Positions 6,895 through 13,185 of a DNA stretch of 13,185 bases are shown here, in pieces; the first letter of the stretch is position 1; every line of letters starts with the position of its first letter. The DNA is from Planctomycetaceae bacterium (GTDB lineage: Bacteria > Planctomycetota > Planctomycetia > Pirellulales > Lacipirellulaceae). The DNA lies in NCBI GenBank assembly GCA_002713555.1, contig PATG01000141.1, positions 1 to 13,185 of the forward strand, read 5' to 3'. A model generated the notes under the pieces. It saw only the letters and a list, made by a program, of their open reading frames with translations. It was not told the DNA's origin and searched no databases. Position numbers and translations under genes: made by a program.

Positions 6895-8343
6895 TCACGC
6901 CAACAATTCCGTTACCACCCGCGCGTGGTTGGCCCTGTTGTCCGTAGCGTCTTCACGAACGCCATCAACGGAATAGGCGACACGCTCGTGATCCAGGCCC
7001 AGCTGGTGCAGGATGGTTGCAAACAGGTCTGGAACGCCGACCGGATTCTCCGCGGCGGCGAACCCCAATTCGTCGGTCGATCCGTACACAAAGCCCCGTT
7101 TGAGCCCCCCGCCCGCCATCAGAAGCGTGAACCCGTGCGGGTTGTGATCGCGACCGGTTCCCCCTTGGGAGGTCGGCAGGCGGCCAAACTCGCCGGTCCA
7201 AATCACGAGGGTTTCGTCCAGCAAGCCGCGCTGCTTCAAATCTTTTATCAAGCCGGCCGATGGCAGGTCGATCTTGCTGCAAATGTCGGGCAGCCCCAAG
7301 TTGATGTTCTCGTGGTGGTCCCAAACGTTGTGGGCTTCACCGGGCAATACCTGCACAAAGCGGACGCCCCGCTCCACCAGGCGGCGGGCCAGCATCAGGC
7401 GGCGGCCGTACTTGGCGGTGGTCGGATTGTCGAGTCCATACAGCTTCTTAGTAGCCTCGGTTTCACCTGATAGATCCACTTCTTCGGAGGCCTTCAGCTG
7501 CATGCGGGCAGCAAGCTCGTAGTTCTGAATGCGGGCCTCGAGGGCCGCATCGTGCGGATAGCGGCTACGATGTAGATCGTTAAGGCGGGCCAGTAGCTCC
7601 AAATTGTTGCCTTGAATTCCCGCCTGGCGGGCCTGGGCTGGTTGCAGGTTGAGGATCGGATCCCCCTCCCCGCGCAGTTCCGTGCCCCGAAATTGGGGCG
7701 GTAGCCAACCGTTGGTGATCTGCATCGCGCCGCCAGAGTGAAAAACGCCCGGATCTCGGAGGAGAACGTATCCAGGCAAGTTTTGATTCTCGCTGCCCAG
7801 CGCGTATACGGTCCAAGCTCCTAAGGTGGGTCGTCCAGGACGGTTATTGCACGTGCACATCATGTAGGTCGCGCCCGGGTGATTCGGGTCGGTGCTGTAC
7901 ATAGAGCGCACCACGCAGAGATCGTCGGCGATCGATCCCAAATTGCTCACCAGTTCAGAAAACTCGACGCCCACCTCTCCGTAAGGCTGAAATTTGAACG
8001 CACTGCCCAAGAGGGGCGCGTGCTGCAAACTGTTGGCGTTGCCCCCGCGAATGTTTTCGGCCGTTTGTCCGTTCCGCCGTTGGAGCTCGGGCTTGGGGTC
8101 GAACAGATCCATCTGACTCGCCCCGCCATTTTGAAAGAGCATGATCACGCTCTTGGCCCGCGGAGCAAAATGGCCGGTACGAGGCGCAAGGTCGCGGAAC
8201 GAATTACTCTGAGACGCCGCTGGCGCTTGCTCACCTTCCAGCATGCATCCGAGGGCCATTCCGCCAAAGCCCAGACCAAACTGCTGGAGAAAAGCCCGCC
8301 GCGAATGGGGGGTGACCGCCGGCATGATGAGTTTGGGGTTCAT
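6895..8343 (-). CDS. DUF1501 protein (Tat-exported, sulfatase-like fold)
   Basis: The protein has 482 residues from the ATG at 8343. A TTG at 8364 would add seven residues and overlap the upstream stop, but no ribosome site favours it. The N-terminus has a twin-arginine signal, SRRAFLQ with R15 R16, followed by a glycine-rich hydrophobic core, so export in the folded state is likely. The rest is a textbook DUF1501 (PF07394) sequence: VIMLFQNGGASQMDLFDPKP (66-85), YSTDPNHPGATYMM, RPTLGAWTVYALGS, the HNVWDHHENI block, and EFGRLPTSQGGTGRDHNPHG. The family is related to alkaline-phosphatase/sulfatase folds and is abundant in planctomycetes, but its reaction is not established. It starts 13 nt after the stop of the DUF1553 gene, which suggests co-transcription and translational coupling. 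Confidence 0.92.
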   Translation of the reverse strand: MNPKLIMPAVTPHSRRAFLQQFGLGFGGMALGCMLEGEQAPAASQSNSFRDLAPRTGHFAPRAKSVIMLFQNGGASQMDLFDPKPELQRRNGQTAENIRGGNANSLQHAPLLGSAFKFQPYGEVGVEFSELVSNLGSIADDLCVVRSMYSTDPNHPGATYMMCTCNNRPGRPTLGAWTVYALGSENQNLPGYVLLRDPGVFHSGGAMQITNGWLPPQFRGTELRGEGDPILNLQPAQARQAGIQGNNLELLARLNDLHRSRYPHDAALEARIQNYELAARMQLKASEEVDLSGETEATKKLYGLDNPTTAKYGRRLMLARRLVERGVRFVQVLPGEAHNVWDHHENINLGLPDICSKIDLPSAGLIKDLKQRGLLDETLVIWTGEFGRLPTSQGGTGRDHNPHGFTLLMAGGGLKRGFVYGSTDELGFAAAENPVGVPDLFATILHQLGLDHERVAYSVDGVREDATDNRANHARVVTELLA

Positions 8344-8356
8344 GGCGATTTTCGTC

Positions 8357-10699
8357 TTATTCAAGGTAAAGAAATTCGTTGGTGCTCAGCACGGTTTGGC
8401 AAAGAGATGCCATGGCGGCGTCGGCAACTTGATCCGGGTTTCTGTCGGAGTTCCGCAAAATGGCTGTCTGTTTGTCAAGGAACTGTCGGCACCACTGCTG
8501 CTCGACCGGGAGCGGTCGGCGTCCCAGCGCCATCCGGTAGATTAGTTCAATCTGCTCCTGGGCCGAATTGTCGACGCTCTGCCGCACGCGTTTGGCAAAG
8601 AGTTCTGTCTGCTCCAAAACGAACACATCATTCATCATCGCTAAGGACTGCGTGGCGACGGCCGACGTCTGGCGCCGGCACACGCCGGCTGTGACGATCG
8701 GCTTGTCGAACACGCTCAAAAACGATGGATTGTAGATTCGGCGATTCATCAAATAGAGCGTCCGTCGCCCCCGGGCAGAAGGATCGGGCAGCCCGTCCTT
8801 GGCAACCGTGACCGTGCCGTCGGGTGCATAGTGAAGGGGGACGGGCGGTCCGCCCATCGTCTCATCCAATTGACCGCTGAGCGAGAGCATCGTGTCGCGG
8901 ATGACCTCGGCCTCAATCCTCCGAAGCCGCGCTCGCCAAAGCAAGTGGTTCTCCGGATCGACCTGTTGCGGATCGGCGCCTGCGGATTGGGGATTCCTGT
9001 CTACAAGGCTCGACTGGCGGTAGACCGACGACATCATGATCTGTTTGATCAACGGTTTGACCTGCCAATCAAGGCGAACAAGTTCGGTTGCCAGCCATTC
9101 GAGGAGTTCCGGATGGGTAGGCGGCGAACCGGTGACGCCCAAGTTTTCTGATGTGCTGACGATGCCCTCGCCGAGCAAGTGCTGCCAGATGCGGTTCGCC
9201 CAAACGCGCGCGACCAGCGCTGAGGCAGGCGATTGGGGCTCGGTAAGCCAACGGACCAGCGCGGTCCGTCGTCCACTTGTCTGTTGCCCTTGGTCCGTTG
9301 GGGTTTCGGACTCGAAACTCGTCTCTGCGGGGAGTAGTCCGTCGGTGAACTTATTGGAGAGTGCAGCCAAGAAACGGGGCGAAACTTCTTCGGCCGGCGT
9401 CAAATAGTTGCCGCGATCGAAGAGATGCGTGGGCGGCGGCGGCCCCACGTCATACATCGCCTGAATCCAATCGTGCGTGCGGCGCTGCTCGTTGAGCTGG
9501 CCAATCTGTTTGGTAAGTTCATCGACCACCTGTTGGTCCGTCGGAGTCAACGCGTCCGCGATTTCCTCATCGCTGACCAGAATTTCTTTTTCGTGTTTGA
9601 CGATCAGCGCCTGTTGCGCGTCGCTGCGTGCATCGGCAGCTACATCTAGCGCGGCTTTCAGTTCGCTGCGCGTCGGCTGGGGAATGTTGACCATTTTTTC
9701 GCGTTGACGAATCTCTTTATAAGGCCGGCGGACCTCAACCAGCCTTTCGCCGAGCGGTTTGACTTTTTCGTCAATGGGGCCGTTGTGTGCGTTCAGCTCC
9801 GCCATTTCATCCGTGGATATATCTGGCAAGGCTCGTTGCTCCGGATTCTTCCACGAGGCCGGATTAAGAGCAGGTGTTAACAGCGCCATCATGCCGTAGT
9901 ATTCTTCGTGCTCGATGGGGTCAAACTTGTGGCTGTGACAACGAACACAATTAAGACTTAAGCCAAGTGCAGAAGTTCCCAGCTGAGTCATGCTGTCGTG
10001 CACTACCGACCAGATAATAAACGGGCGATTATCTTCGAGGCTGATATCTTCGCAGCAGCGAAAAAACCCGGTGGCGACGAGATGCTCAACAATTTCCGGC
10101 GTGAACTCCGCCGCATTGCGCCAATCGACCATCTCATCGCCCGAAATTTGTTCGGCGAGAAACTGATCGTATGGCTTGTCTTGATTGAACGATTGCACCA
10201 CGTAGTCGCGGTAACGCCACTTTCCAGTGGTGAAACCAAGCGGTGGACCATAGTCGTCATCGAAGGTCACCGAATCGGTATAGCCAACGATGTCCAACCA
10301 GTGTCGGCCCCACCGGACGCCAAAATGGGGTGAGGCGAGAAGCTCGTCGACGAGGCGTTCGTATGCGCCGGGTCGATCGTCCGCCAAGAAATCGTCAAGT
10401 GCCTCCGGCGAAGGGGGCAGACCGATCAAGTCGATGTACGCTCGCCGAATGAGACGCTCGCGATCCGCTTCCGGCGACAGCGAGAGTCCCGCTTTGGAAA
10501 GTCTGTCGAGAACGAACCCGTCGATCGGCGTTCGATAAGCGGCGTGCTCAACCTGCGTCGGCGAGGGACGGACAAGCGGGCGGAAGGCCCAGTGTTGGCT
10601 TCCACGCGAGTGGTCATTAGCAGGCGAACCAGCCCAAACCAGCGAACCCAAGAGCAAGCCTTGGATCATAGAGGCCGATATTAACCAACGGAAAACCAT
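8357..10699 (-). CDS. DUF1549/DUF1553 (PSCyt2-PSD1) exported protein
   Basis: The protein has 780 residues from the ATG at 10699, the first start that gives a signal-like N-terminus (MVFRWLISASMIQGLLLGSLVWA). The frame is open to a GTG at 11017, but those extra 106 codons are mainly transposase relic and are excluded. Residues from about 30 give the family opening HWAFRPL and then PSCyt2/DUF1549 (YRTPIDGFVLDRLSKAG, YIDLIGLPPSPEALDDFL, HWLDIVGYTDSV). The heme-type motif CVRCHSHKFDP is at 251-261. A charged, Glu/Lys/Gln-rich middle follows and may be helical. PSD1/DUF1553 fills the C-terminus (ALVARVWANRIWQHLLGEGI, TSENLGVTGSPPTHPELLEWLA, LYLMNRR). A separate N-terminal PSCyt1 cytochrome-like domain, present in many relatives, is absent. 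Function is unknown; the gene is nearly always paired with DUF1501, as here. No clear ribosome site precedes either ATG 10699 or ATG 10669. Confidence 0.9.
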   Translation of the reverse strand: MVFRWLISASMIQGLLLGSLVWAGSPANDHSRGSQHWAFRPLVRPSPTQVEHAAYRTPIDGFVLDRLSKAGLSLSPEADRERLIRRAYIDLIGLPPSPEALDDFLADDRPGAYERLVDELLASPHFGVRWGRHWLDIVGYTDSVTFDDDYGPPLGFTTGKWRYRDYVVQSFNQDKPYDQFLAEQISGDEMVDWRNAAEFTPEIVEHLVATGFFRCCEDISLEDNRPFIIWSVVHDSMTQLGTSALGLSLNCVRCHSHKFDPIEHEEYYGMMALLTPALNPASWKNPEQRALPDISTDEMAELNAHNGPIDEKVKPLGERLVEVRRPYKEIRQREKMVNIPQPTRSELKAALDVAADARSDAQQALIVKHEKEILVSDEEIADALTPTDQQVVDELTKQIGQLNEQRRTHDWIQAMYDVGPPPPTHLFDRGNYLTPAEEVSPRFLAALSNKFTDGLLPAETSFESETPTDQGQQTSGRRTALVRWLTEPQSPASALVARVWANRIWQHLLGEGIVSTSENLGVTGSPPTHPELLEWLATELVRLDWQVKPLIKQIMMSSVYRQSSLVDRNPQSAGADPQQVDPENHLLWRARLRRIEAEVIRDTMLSLSGQLDETMGGPPVPLHYAPDGTVTVAKDGLPDPSARGRRTLYLMNRRIYNPSFLSVFDKPIVTAGVCRRQTSAVATQSLAMMNDVFVLEQTELFAKRVRQSVDNSAQEQIELIYRMALGRRPLPVEQQWCRQFLDKQTAILRNSDRNPDQVADAAMASLCQTVLSTNEFLYLE

Positions 10700-10839
10700 A
10701 GAGATTTGACACCGAAGGGTGAGAAAGGTGCGATACCCCAGTTGCTGGAATCTCGCCGGAATGACAAAGTCTTGCGAGATGGCGACGATTGAGGTCCATA
10801 GGATTAGTGTACACGACAGAAACTTCCAACTCAATACTC

Positions 10840-10981
10840 CAGCATCCGTAGTGACTTTGCTATCGTAGAATCTCAGCTTCAAGCGACTTTCAAAACCGAC
10901 CCGCAGATCGTCCATTTGCGGTTCACTAATCTTGACCCCGCAGTCATCGAAGAGTATCTGTCCATTATTGCTAAAACACAT
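10840..10981 (-). pseudogene. Truncated IS1380-family-like transposase N-terminus
   Basis: Read from the ATG at 10981 on the minus strand, about 49 codons give MCFSNNGQILFDDCGVKISE and then GFESRLKLRFYDSKVTTDAGVL. The last part matches the typical N-terminus of IS1380-family transposases ([25 protein letters not shown] as remembered for the family). The similarity stops at about 10840: after DAGVL the expected RELD segment is missing and SWKFLS follows. No DDE catalytic region exists in the window, so this is a relic. It is in frame with the downstream PSD1 gene, with no stop between. The family assignment is from memory of the motif and was not tested by search. Confidence 0.6.
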
Positions 10982-10992
10982 AAACCTAGCGC

Positions 10993-11086
10993 TATAAAAT
11001 TTTGAACAGGAGATCACAGAGACAACGGAGAGTCACCTTCTCTGTTGCCTCCTGTTCAAAATAGTTCAGGGATAGGCCATTTTATA
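10993..11086. repeat. Nested inverted repeat, large imperfect hairpin
   Basis: TTTTGAACAGGAG (11000-11012) is perfectly complementary to CTCCTGTTCAAAA (11049-11061). After a 3-nt mismatch the pairing resumes with ACAGAGA (11016-11022) against TCTCTGT (11039-11045). An outer pair, TATAAAAT (10993-11000) and ATTTTATA (11079-11086), brackets it. It abuts the transposase relic and may be an insertion-sequence end or a separate intergenic element. It could also act as a terminator for the VOC gene, whose stop is at 11143, although no long T-run follows it on the minus strand. Confidence 0.75.
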
Positions 11087-11142
11087 ATTGACAGTTACAT
11101 CGAAGATTCTGGCCGGTCAGCAGCATCTACTTCCAGCAAGTA

Positions 11143-11676
11143 CTATTCGACCAGTTCGTCCATGTCCACGGTGCTCCATTCATAATCATGCGGTTTTTGC
11201 GCACCGGCGCCGTGCTCATTGAATTCCAGCAGATTGCCATCCGGATCGTAAAAGAAGAGCACATTCCATTCGCCTTCACCTGTAAACAGGACTGGGGGAG
11301 ATACGAATTCCACGCCAGCTTCCTTAAGCCGTTCGTAGATCGCTGGCAGATTGTCGACGCCGAAACAAAAGTGGGAACTGGGGACCTGATGAATGGGGCC
11401 TCTTTGCTGGGGGCTCTCAGGAGAGATCCATTGAATGAGGTCGAATGTAAAGCCCAAGCCGCTGGTTCTTTCGAATCCGTCGATGCCACCCGATGGACGT
11501 AAGCGGTATTCGCGCATGTGCACATGCGGCATATCGACCATTTTGGCGACTGCCCCATCGATGTGCTCTTCGGGTGACACCACGTCGAATCCGAGTAGAT
11601 CTCGATAAAAGTGAAGCGACTTTTCGATGTCACTGACCATAATTGCTACGTGTGCCATTGTCATTTTTGGTTTCAT
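11143..11676 (-). CDS. VOC-family (glyoxalase/dioxygenase fold) metalloprotein
   Basis: The 177-residue protein starts at the ATG at 11676, chosen because AGGA lies 8 nt upstream. The frame is open to 11733, but that extension is only dispersed-repeat sequence. It shows two vicinal-oxygen-chelate modules. The first opens MAHVAIMVSDIEKSLHFYRDLLGF with His9. The second has SSHFCFGVDNLPAIYERLKEAGVEF with His102 and ends FFYDPDGNLLEFNE with Glu151. His9, His102 and Glu151 occupy the positions of the usual metal ligands. Family members include glyoxalase I, methylmalonyl-CoA epimerase and extradiol dioxygenases; which reaction applies here cannot be told. It lies 108 nt downstream of the acetoacetate-decarboxylase-family gene on the same strand, so the two may act in one pathway. 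Confidence 0.88.
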   Translation of the reverse strand: MKPKMTMAHVAIMVSDIEKSLHFYRDLLGFDVVSPEEHIDGAVAKMVDMPHVHMREYRLRPSGGIDGFERTSGLGFTFDLIQWISPESPQQRGPIHQVPSSHFCFGVDNLPAIYERLKEAGVEFVSPPVLFTGEGEWNVLFFYDPDGNLLEFNEHGAGAQKPHDYEWSTVDMDELVE

Positions 11677-11683
11677 GTGGGGG

Positions 11684-11688
11684 ATCCT
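11684..11688 (-). promoter_or_regulatory. Ribosome binding site that sets the VOC start
   Basis: AGGAT on the minus strand, with AGGA ending 8 nt before ATG 11676. It supports this start over the TTG at 11733, which lies inside the 60-nt dispersed element. Confidence 0.6.
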
Positions 11689-11698
11689 TTGGGAGGAT

Positions 11699-11758
11699 GC
11701 AACTGAGGCCGCCGACCTATAGGGAGGAAACAAGGCCGAAGGCGGTAGTTAGATACTC
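11699..11758 (+). repeat. 60-nt dispersed intergenic element, copy B
   Basis: Same sequence and orientation as 5534-5593, with five substitutions and no gaps. Here it lies between the decarboxylase-family and VOC genes, just upstream of the VOC ribosome site. Its minus strand is open in the VOC frame, which creates a false N-terminal extension (PPYRSAASVAS) that is also encoded by copy A. Confidence 0.8.
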
Positions 11759-11778
11759 GGGATGTGGGATGTGGGGGG
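11758..11778. repeat. Short heptanucleotide run next to copy B
   Basis: CGGGATG, TGGGATG and TGGGGGG follow each other with a 7-nt period directly after the 60-nt element and before the decarboxylase-family stop codon. They resemble the GATG-type heptads at 5705-5739 (read on the other strand) and at 12582. Confidence 0.6.
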
Positions 11779-11784
11779 GCGTTG

Positions 11785-12573
11785 TTACTCCAACACACGG
11801 TTCAGCGCTCTGGTGATTGTCATAGAACCGTGATTGACCGTGCCGGTTCGATACTCTTTGACCTCTAATGTCCTCAAAGCCGTGACGATGTCGCCCGTCC
11901 AGGGGTGCGCGTCGCCATCGATATCGCCGTAAGTGACACTGGCCTCTCCGAGCCAGGACTCCTCAATCGTAATTTGCCGGCCAATCCGTGTGGGGTGGCT
12001 CACGGCGGCGCCCTTGCCATCGATGTTGGGAATATACTTCCATCCCATCCAGTTTTCGCTGTTCATGGCCTCATTCGCCTGCGCGATATGAGAGTCGGTT
12101 TGGGCTTTGGCTTGCTGGACCGACACGCTTAACAGCATGCTATCGTGTTCACGTCCTTCTCCGCGCCAATTTTCCGATTCCCGCGTGAAATCGGGAACAT
12201 CCGCAATGAGCTTGGGGACACCCAGCAAGTCGCGTCCACGGGTAACCGGGTTCCATTGGTTTTCCCAGAGGATCAGCGAGTAGTTTCCTCGCAGCTGGTC
12301 TTTTGCGCCATTAAAAAATGTGGCCAGATCAACCCCAATCATGTTGTATCCGGCACCCGCCAGGAAATTCACTTGAGGACACCTGGCATACCACACGGTT
12401 ACCAGCGGGTCGTCGTCTGGTTCGTAGGGCTCAGGCAACAACGCCACCATGGCATCCTTGTTCGTCTCGTATGTTGCAGCAATGAACCACACATCTTCGA
12501 ACATCCCAGCCTTGATCGGCCGCTGTGGGATGCTTACGGGCATGAAGTAGCTGCCGTTGGGGTCGATTTTCAT
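11785..12573 (-). CDS. Acetoacetate decarboxylase family protein
   Basis: The protein has 262 residues from the ATG at 12573, with GAGG a few nucleotides upstream. The sequence fits the ADC fold (PF06314) along its length: an N-terminal strand region with LLPEPYEP (45-52), the central WENQWNPVTRGRDLLGVPKLIADV (103-126) and a C-terminal barrel part. In clostridial acetoacetate decarboxylase the catalytic Schiff-base lysine is followed by a second lysine that lowers its pKa (PKK). Here the corresponding sequence is VPKLI, so Lys121 is retained while its partner is Leu122. This suggests an ADC-family enzyme with a different reaction, as known for some Schiff-base aldolase/dehydratase members, rather than a classical decarboxylase. 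It is flanked by an SDR and a VOC protein on the same strand. Substrate unknown. Confidence 0.82.
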   Translation of the reverse strand: MKIDPNGSYFMPVSIPQRPIKAGMFEDVWFIAATYETNKDAMVALLPEPYEPDDDPLVTVWYARCPQVNFLAGAGYNMIGVDLATFFNGAKDQLRGNYSLILWENQWNPVTRGRDLLGVPKLIADVPDFTRESENWRGEGREHDSMLLSVSVQQAKAQTDSHIAQANEAMNSENWMGWKYIPNIDGKGAAVSHPTRIGRQITIEESWLGEASVTYGDIDGDAHPWTGDIVTALRTLEVKEYRTGTVNHGSMTITRALNRVLE

Positions 12574-12581
12574 GAGGGCCT

Positions 12582-12630
12582 CGGGATGCGGGATACAATC
12601 ATTTATTTACGATTGATGATTGTTGATTCT
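12582..12630. repeat. Heptanucleotide array, seven units
   Basis: Seven consecutive 7-nt units can be read: CGGGATG, CGGGATA, CAATCAT, TTATTTA, CGATTGA, TGATTGT, TGATTCT. The sequence drifts from a GC-rich GATG type to an AT-rich GATT type. It lies just upstream of the decarboxylase-family start, so it is probably part of that gene's leader. Confidence 0.6.
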
Positions 12631-12755
12631 AACTGGTTCCCAGGCTACTGCCTGCAAAACCCGAGGCAGGAGCCTCTAGTGCAGTTCAGCCCCAGGCGGG
12701 AGCCTGGGACCGAGGATAAAACAAAGGTTCTCTTTATTTCAAAAATCAACAATCA
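12617..12755. repeat. 12-bp inverted repeat enclosing the hairpin cluster
   Basis: TGATTGTTGATT (12617-12628) is the exact reverse complement of AATCAACAATCA (12744-12755). Each arm lies inside a heptanucleotide run. The enclosed 115 nt contain three small hairpins, so the whole looks like one composite intergenic element. Confidence 0.75.
12638..12709. repeat. Cluster of three GGC-NNNN-GCC hairpins
   Basis: Three stem-loops with 4-nt loops follow each other: CAGGC-TACT-GCCTG (12641-12654), GAGGC-AGGA-GCCTC (12663-12676) and CCCAGGC-GGGA-GCCTGGG (12691-12708). The outer ends also pair: TCCCAGGCT (12638-12646) with AGCCTGGGA (12701-12709). It lies between the SDR stop and the decarboxylase-family start and could attenuate or protect the transcript. 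No T-run follows. Confidence 0.75.
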
Positions 12756-12782
12756 ACAGTCGTTATTCATCAATCAAGATTG
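12741..12782. repeat. Heptanucleotide array, six units
   Basis: AAAAATC, AACAATC, AACAGTC, GTTATTC, ATCAATC and AAGATTG follow with a strict 7-nt period; five of the six end in TC. The complement is the GATT-type heptad seen at 12610-12630. It lies 30 nt downstream of the SDR stop. Confidence 0.65.
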
Positions 12783-12811
12783 ACGTCAGCCATGACCAGG
12801 CGATCAACCTC

Positions 12812-13185
12812 CTACTTCGTCGTATACCCTCCATCCGCGATCAACACGGCGCCGGTTACGTACGATGCCTCATCACTAGCTAAAAAGAGCACGCAGTTGG
12901 CGACTTCCATGGGCGCGGCCCAGCGTTCAAGCAAACTGGCTTTCAGGAAGGGACGCGTGTGCTCCTCCGGAAGGCCGGCGGTCAGGGCTGTGTCTTTCAT
13001 GCTGCCTGGACAGACCACATTGGCGCGAATTCCCTCCAGGGCATGATCGTGGGCAATGCACTTGCAGAGTCCGATGACTCCGTGCTTCGACGCATTGTAC
13101 GAGGCCTGATTGGCGTTGGAAACAATTCCCGATTGCGACGAAATCATGATGATGTTGCCGCTCTTTTGCTTTTGCATCTGGATGA
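12812..13185 (-). CDS. SDR-family oxidoreductase, C-terminal part (5' end beyond window)
   Basis: This is the C-terminal half of a classical short-chain dehydrogenase/reductase, an NAD(P)(H)-dependent cytosolic enzyme. The frame is open to the window edge; the methionine encoded at 13177 is internal to the family alignment and is not the start. Visible hallmarks are GNIIMISSQSG, the catalytic Ser, then SYNASKHG, the YxxxK catalytic pair, with 13 residues between Ser and Tyr as expected. GIRANVVCPGSMKDT follows, and the usual ending is LFLASDEASYVTGAVLIADGGYTTK. The Rossmann cofactor motif must lie upstream, outside the window. The decarboxylase-family and VOC genes follow on the same strand, suggesting a common catabolic function. 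The alcohol or ketone substrate cannot be identified. Confidence 0.9.
   Translation of the reverse strand, partial: IQMQKQKSGNIIMISSQSGIVSNANQASYNASKHGVIGLCKCIAHDHALEGIRANVVCPGSMKDTALTAGLPEEHTRPFLKASLLERWAAPMEVANCVLFLASDEASYVTGAVLIADGGYTTK

Larger units (their letters stand above)
10700..11142. other. Intergenic region with insertion-sequence debris
   Basis: These 443 nt separate the VOC gene from the PSD1 gene. About 10840-10981 is a relic of a transposase start, and 10993-11086 is an inverted-repeat structure. The stretch 10700-10839 is open in the PSD1 frame and is presumably that gene's original leader. No ribosome site or promoter stands out. Confidence 0.6.

Noticed and set aside
6868..7470. 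200-codon plus-strand ORF opposite the DUF1501 3' end
   Set aside because: It is a complementary-strand shadow of conserved DUF1501 codons with no own features.
7879..8694. 271-codon plus-strand ORF opposite the DUF1501 and PSD1 genes
   Set aside because: It is antisense to two well-supported genes and crosses their junction; the protein is low-complexity Arg-rich with no domain.
10700..11017. Accepting the 886-residue version of the PSD1 protein
   Set aside because: The extra 106 residues contain transposase-like sequence and place the signal peptide internally; the start at 10699 fits the family.
11127..11633. 168-codon minus-strand ORF overlapping the VOC gene
   Set aside because: It is a frame-shifted shadow; the VOC frame contains the metal ligands and the PDGNLLEF motif.
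12582..12782. CRISPR array
   Set aside because: Repeats are 7-nt units or small hairpins without unique spacers of uniform length, and no cas gene is present.
12145..12783. 212-codon plus-strand ORF across the decarboxylase-family start and the repeat spacer
   Set aside because: It is antisense to a clear gene and then runs through hairpins and heptads; no domain.

Overview
The window looks like chromosome from a planctomycete, probably of the Pirellulales type. The main evidence is a gene pair found almost only in that phylum: a DUF1549/DUF1553 'planctomycete cytochrome C' type protein followed by a Tat-exported DUF1501 protein. Exported LamG proteins with PEP-CTERM tails and an intergenic DNA rich in short repeats agree with this. 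No rRNA, tRNA, CRISPR array or intact mobile element was seen.

Layout. (1) 1-3975, minus strand: LamG surface proteins. A 960-codon ORF consists of two complete paralogous PEP-CTERM proteins joined head to tail without a stop. After a 634-nt gap comes a third paralog, cut by the window edge. (2) 3976-4471: a divergent intergenic region. (3) 4472-6754, plus strand: a lipoprotein sugar-binding protein and an RbsC-type permease. There is no ATPase gene between them; the 267-nt gap holds repeat DNA instead. (4) 6895-10699, minus strand: the PSD1 (DUF1553) gene and then the DUF1501 gene, 13 nt apart. (5) 10840-11086: a truncated transposase start resembling the IS1380 family, with a long inverted repeat beside it. 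It lies in frame upstream of the PSD1 gene and makes that gene look 106 codons longer than it probably is. (6) 11143-13185, minus strand: a small metabolic group made of an SDR oxidoreductase (cut by the window edge), an acetoacetate-decarboxylase-family protein and a VOC/glyoxalase-fold protein. These three plausibly act on one carbon compound, but the substrate cannot be read from the sequence.

The intergenic DNA has its own structure. A 60-nt element occurs twice (5534-5593 and 11699-11758, 55/60 identical by eye). Runs with a 7-nt period recur in at least four intergenic regions. A cluster of three GGC-NNNN-GCC hairpins, bracketed by a 12-bp inverted repeat, separates the SDR and decarboxylase-family genes.

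The most interesting item is the fused LamG protein. The predicted topology at its junction (exosortase signal, basic cytoplasmic loop, then a second signal peptide) is what a secreted polyprotein cut into two anchored proteins would need. All calls come from reading the sequence; no database search was run.
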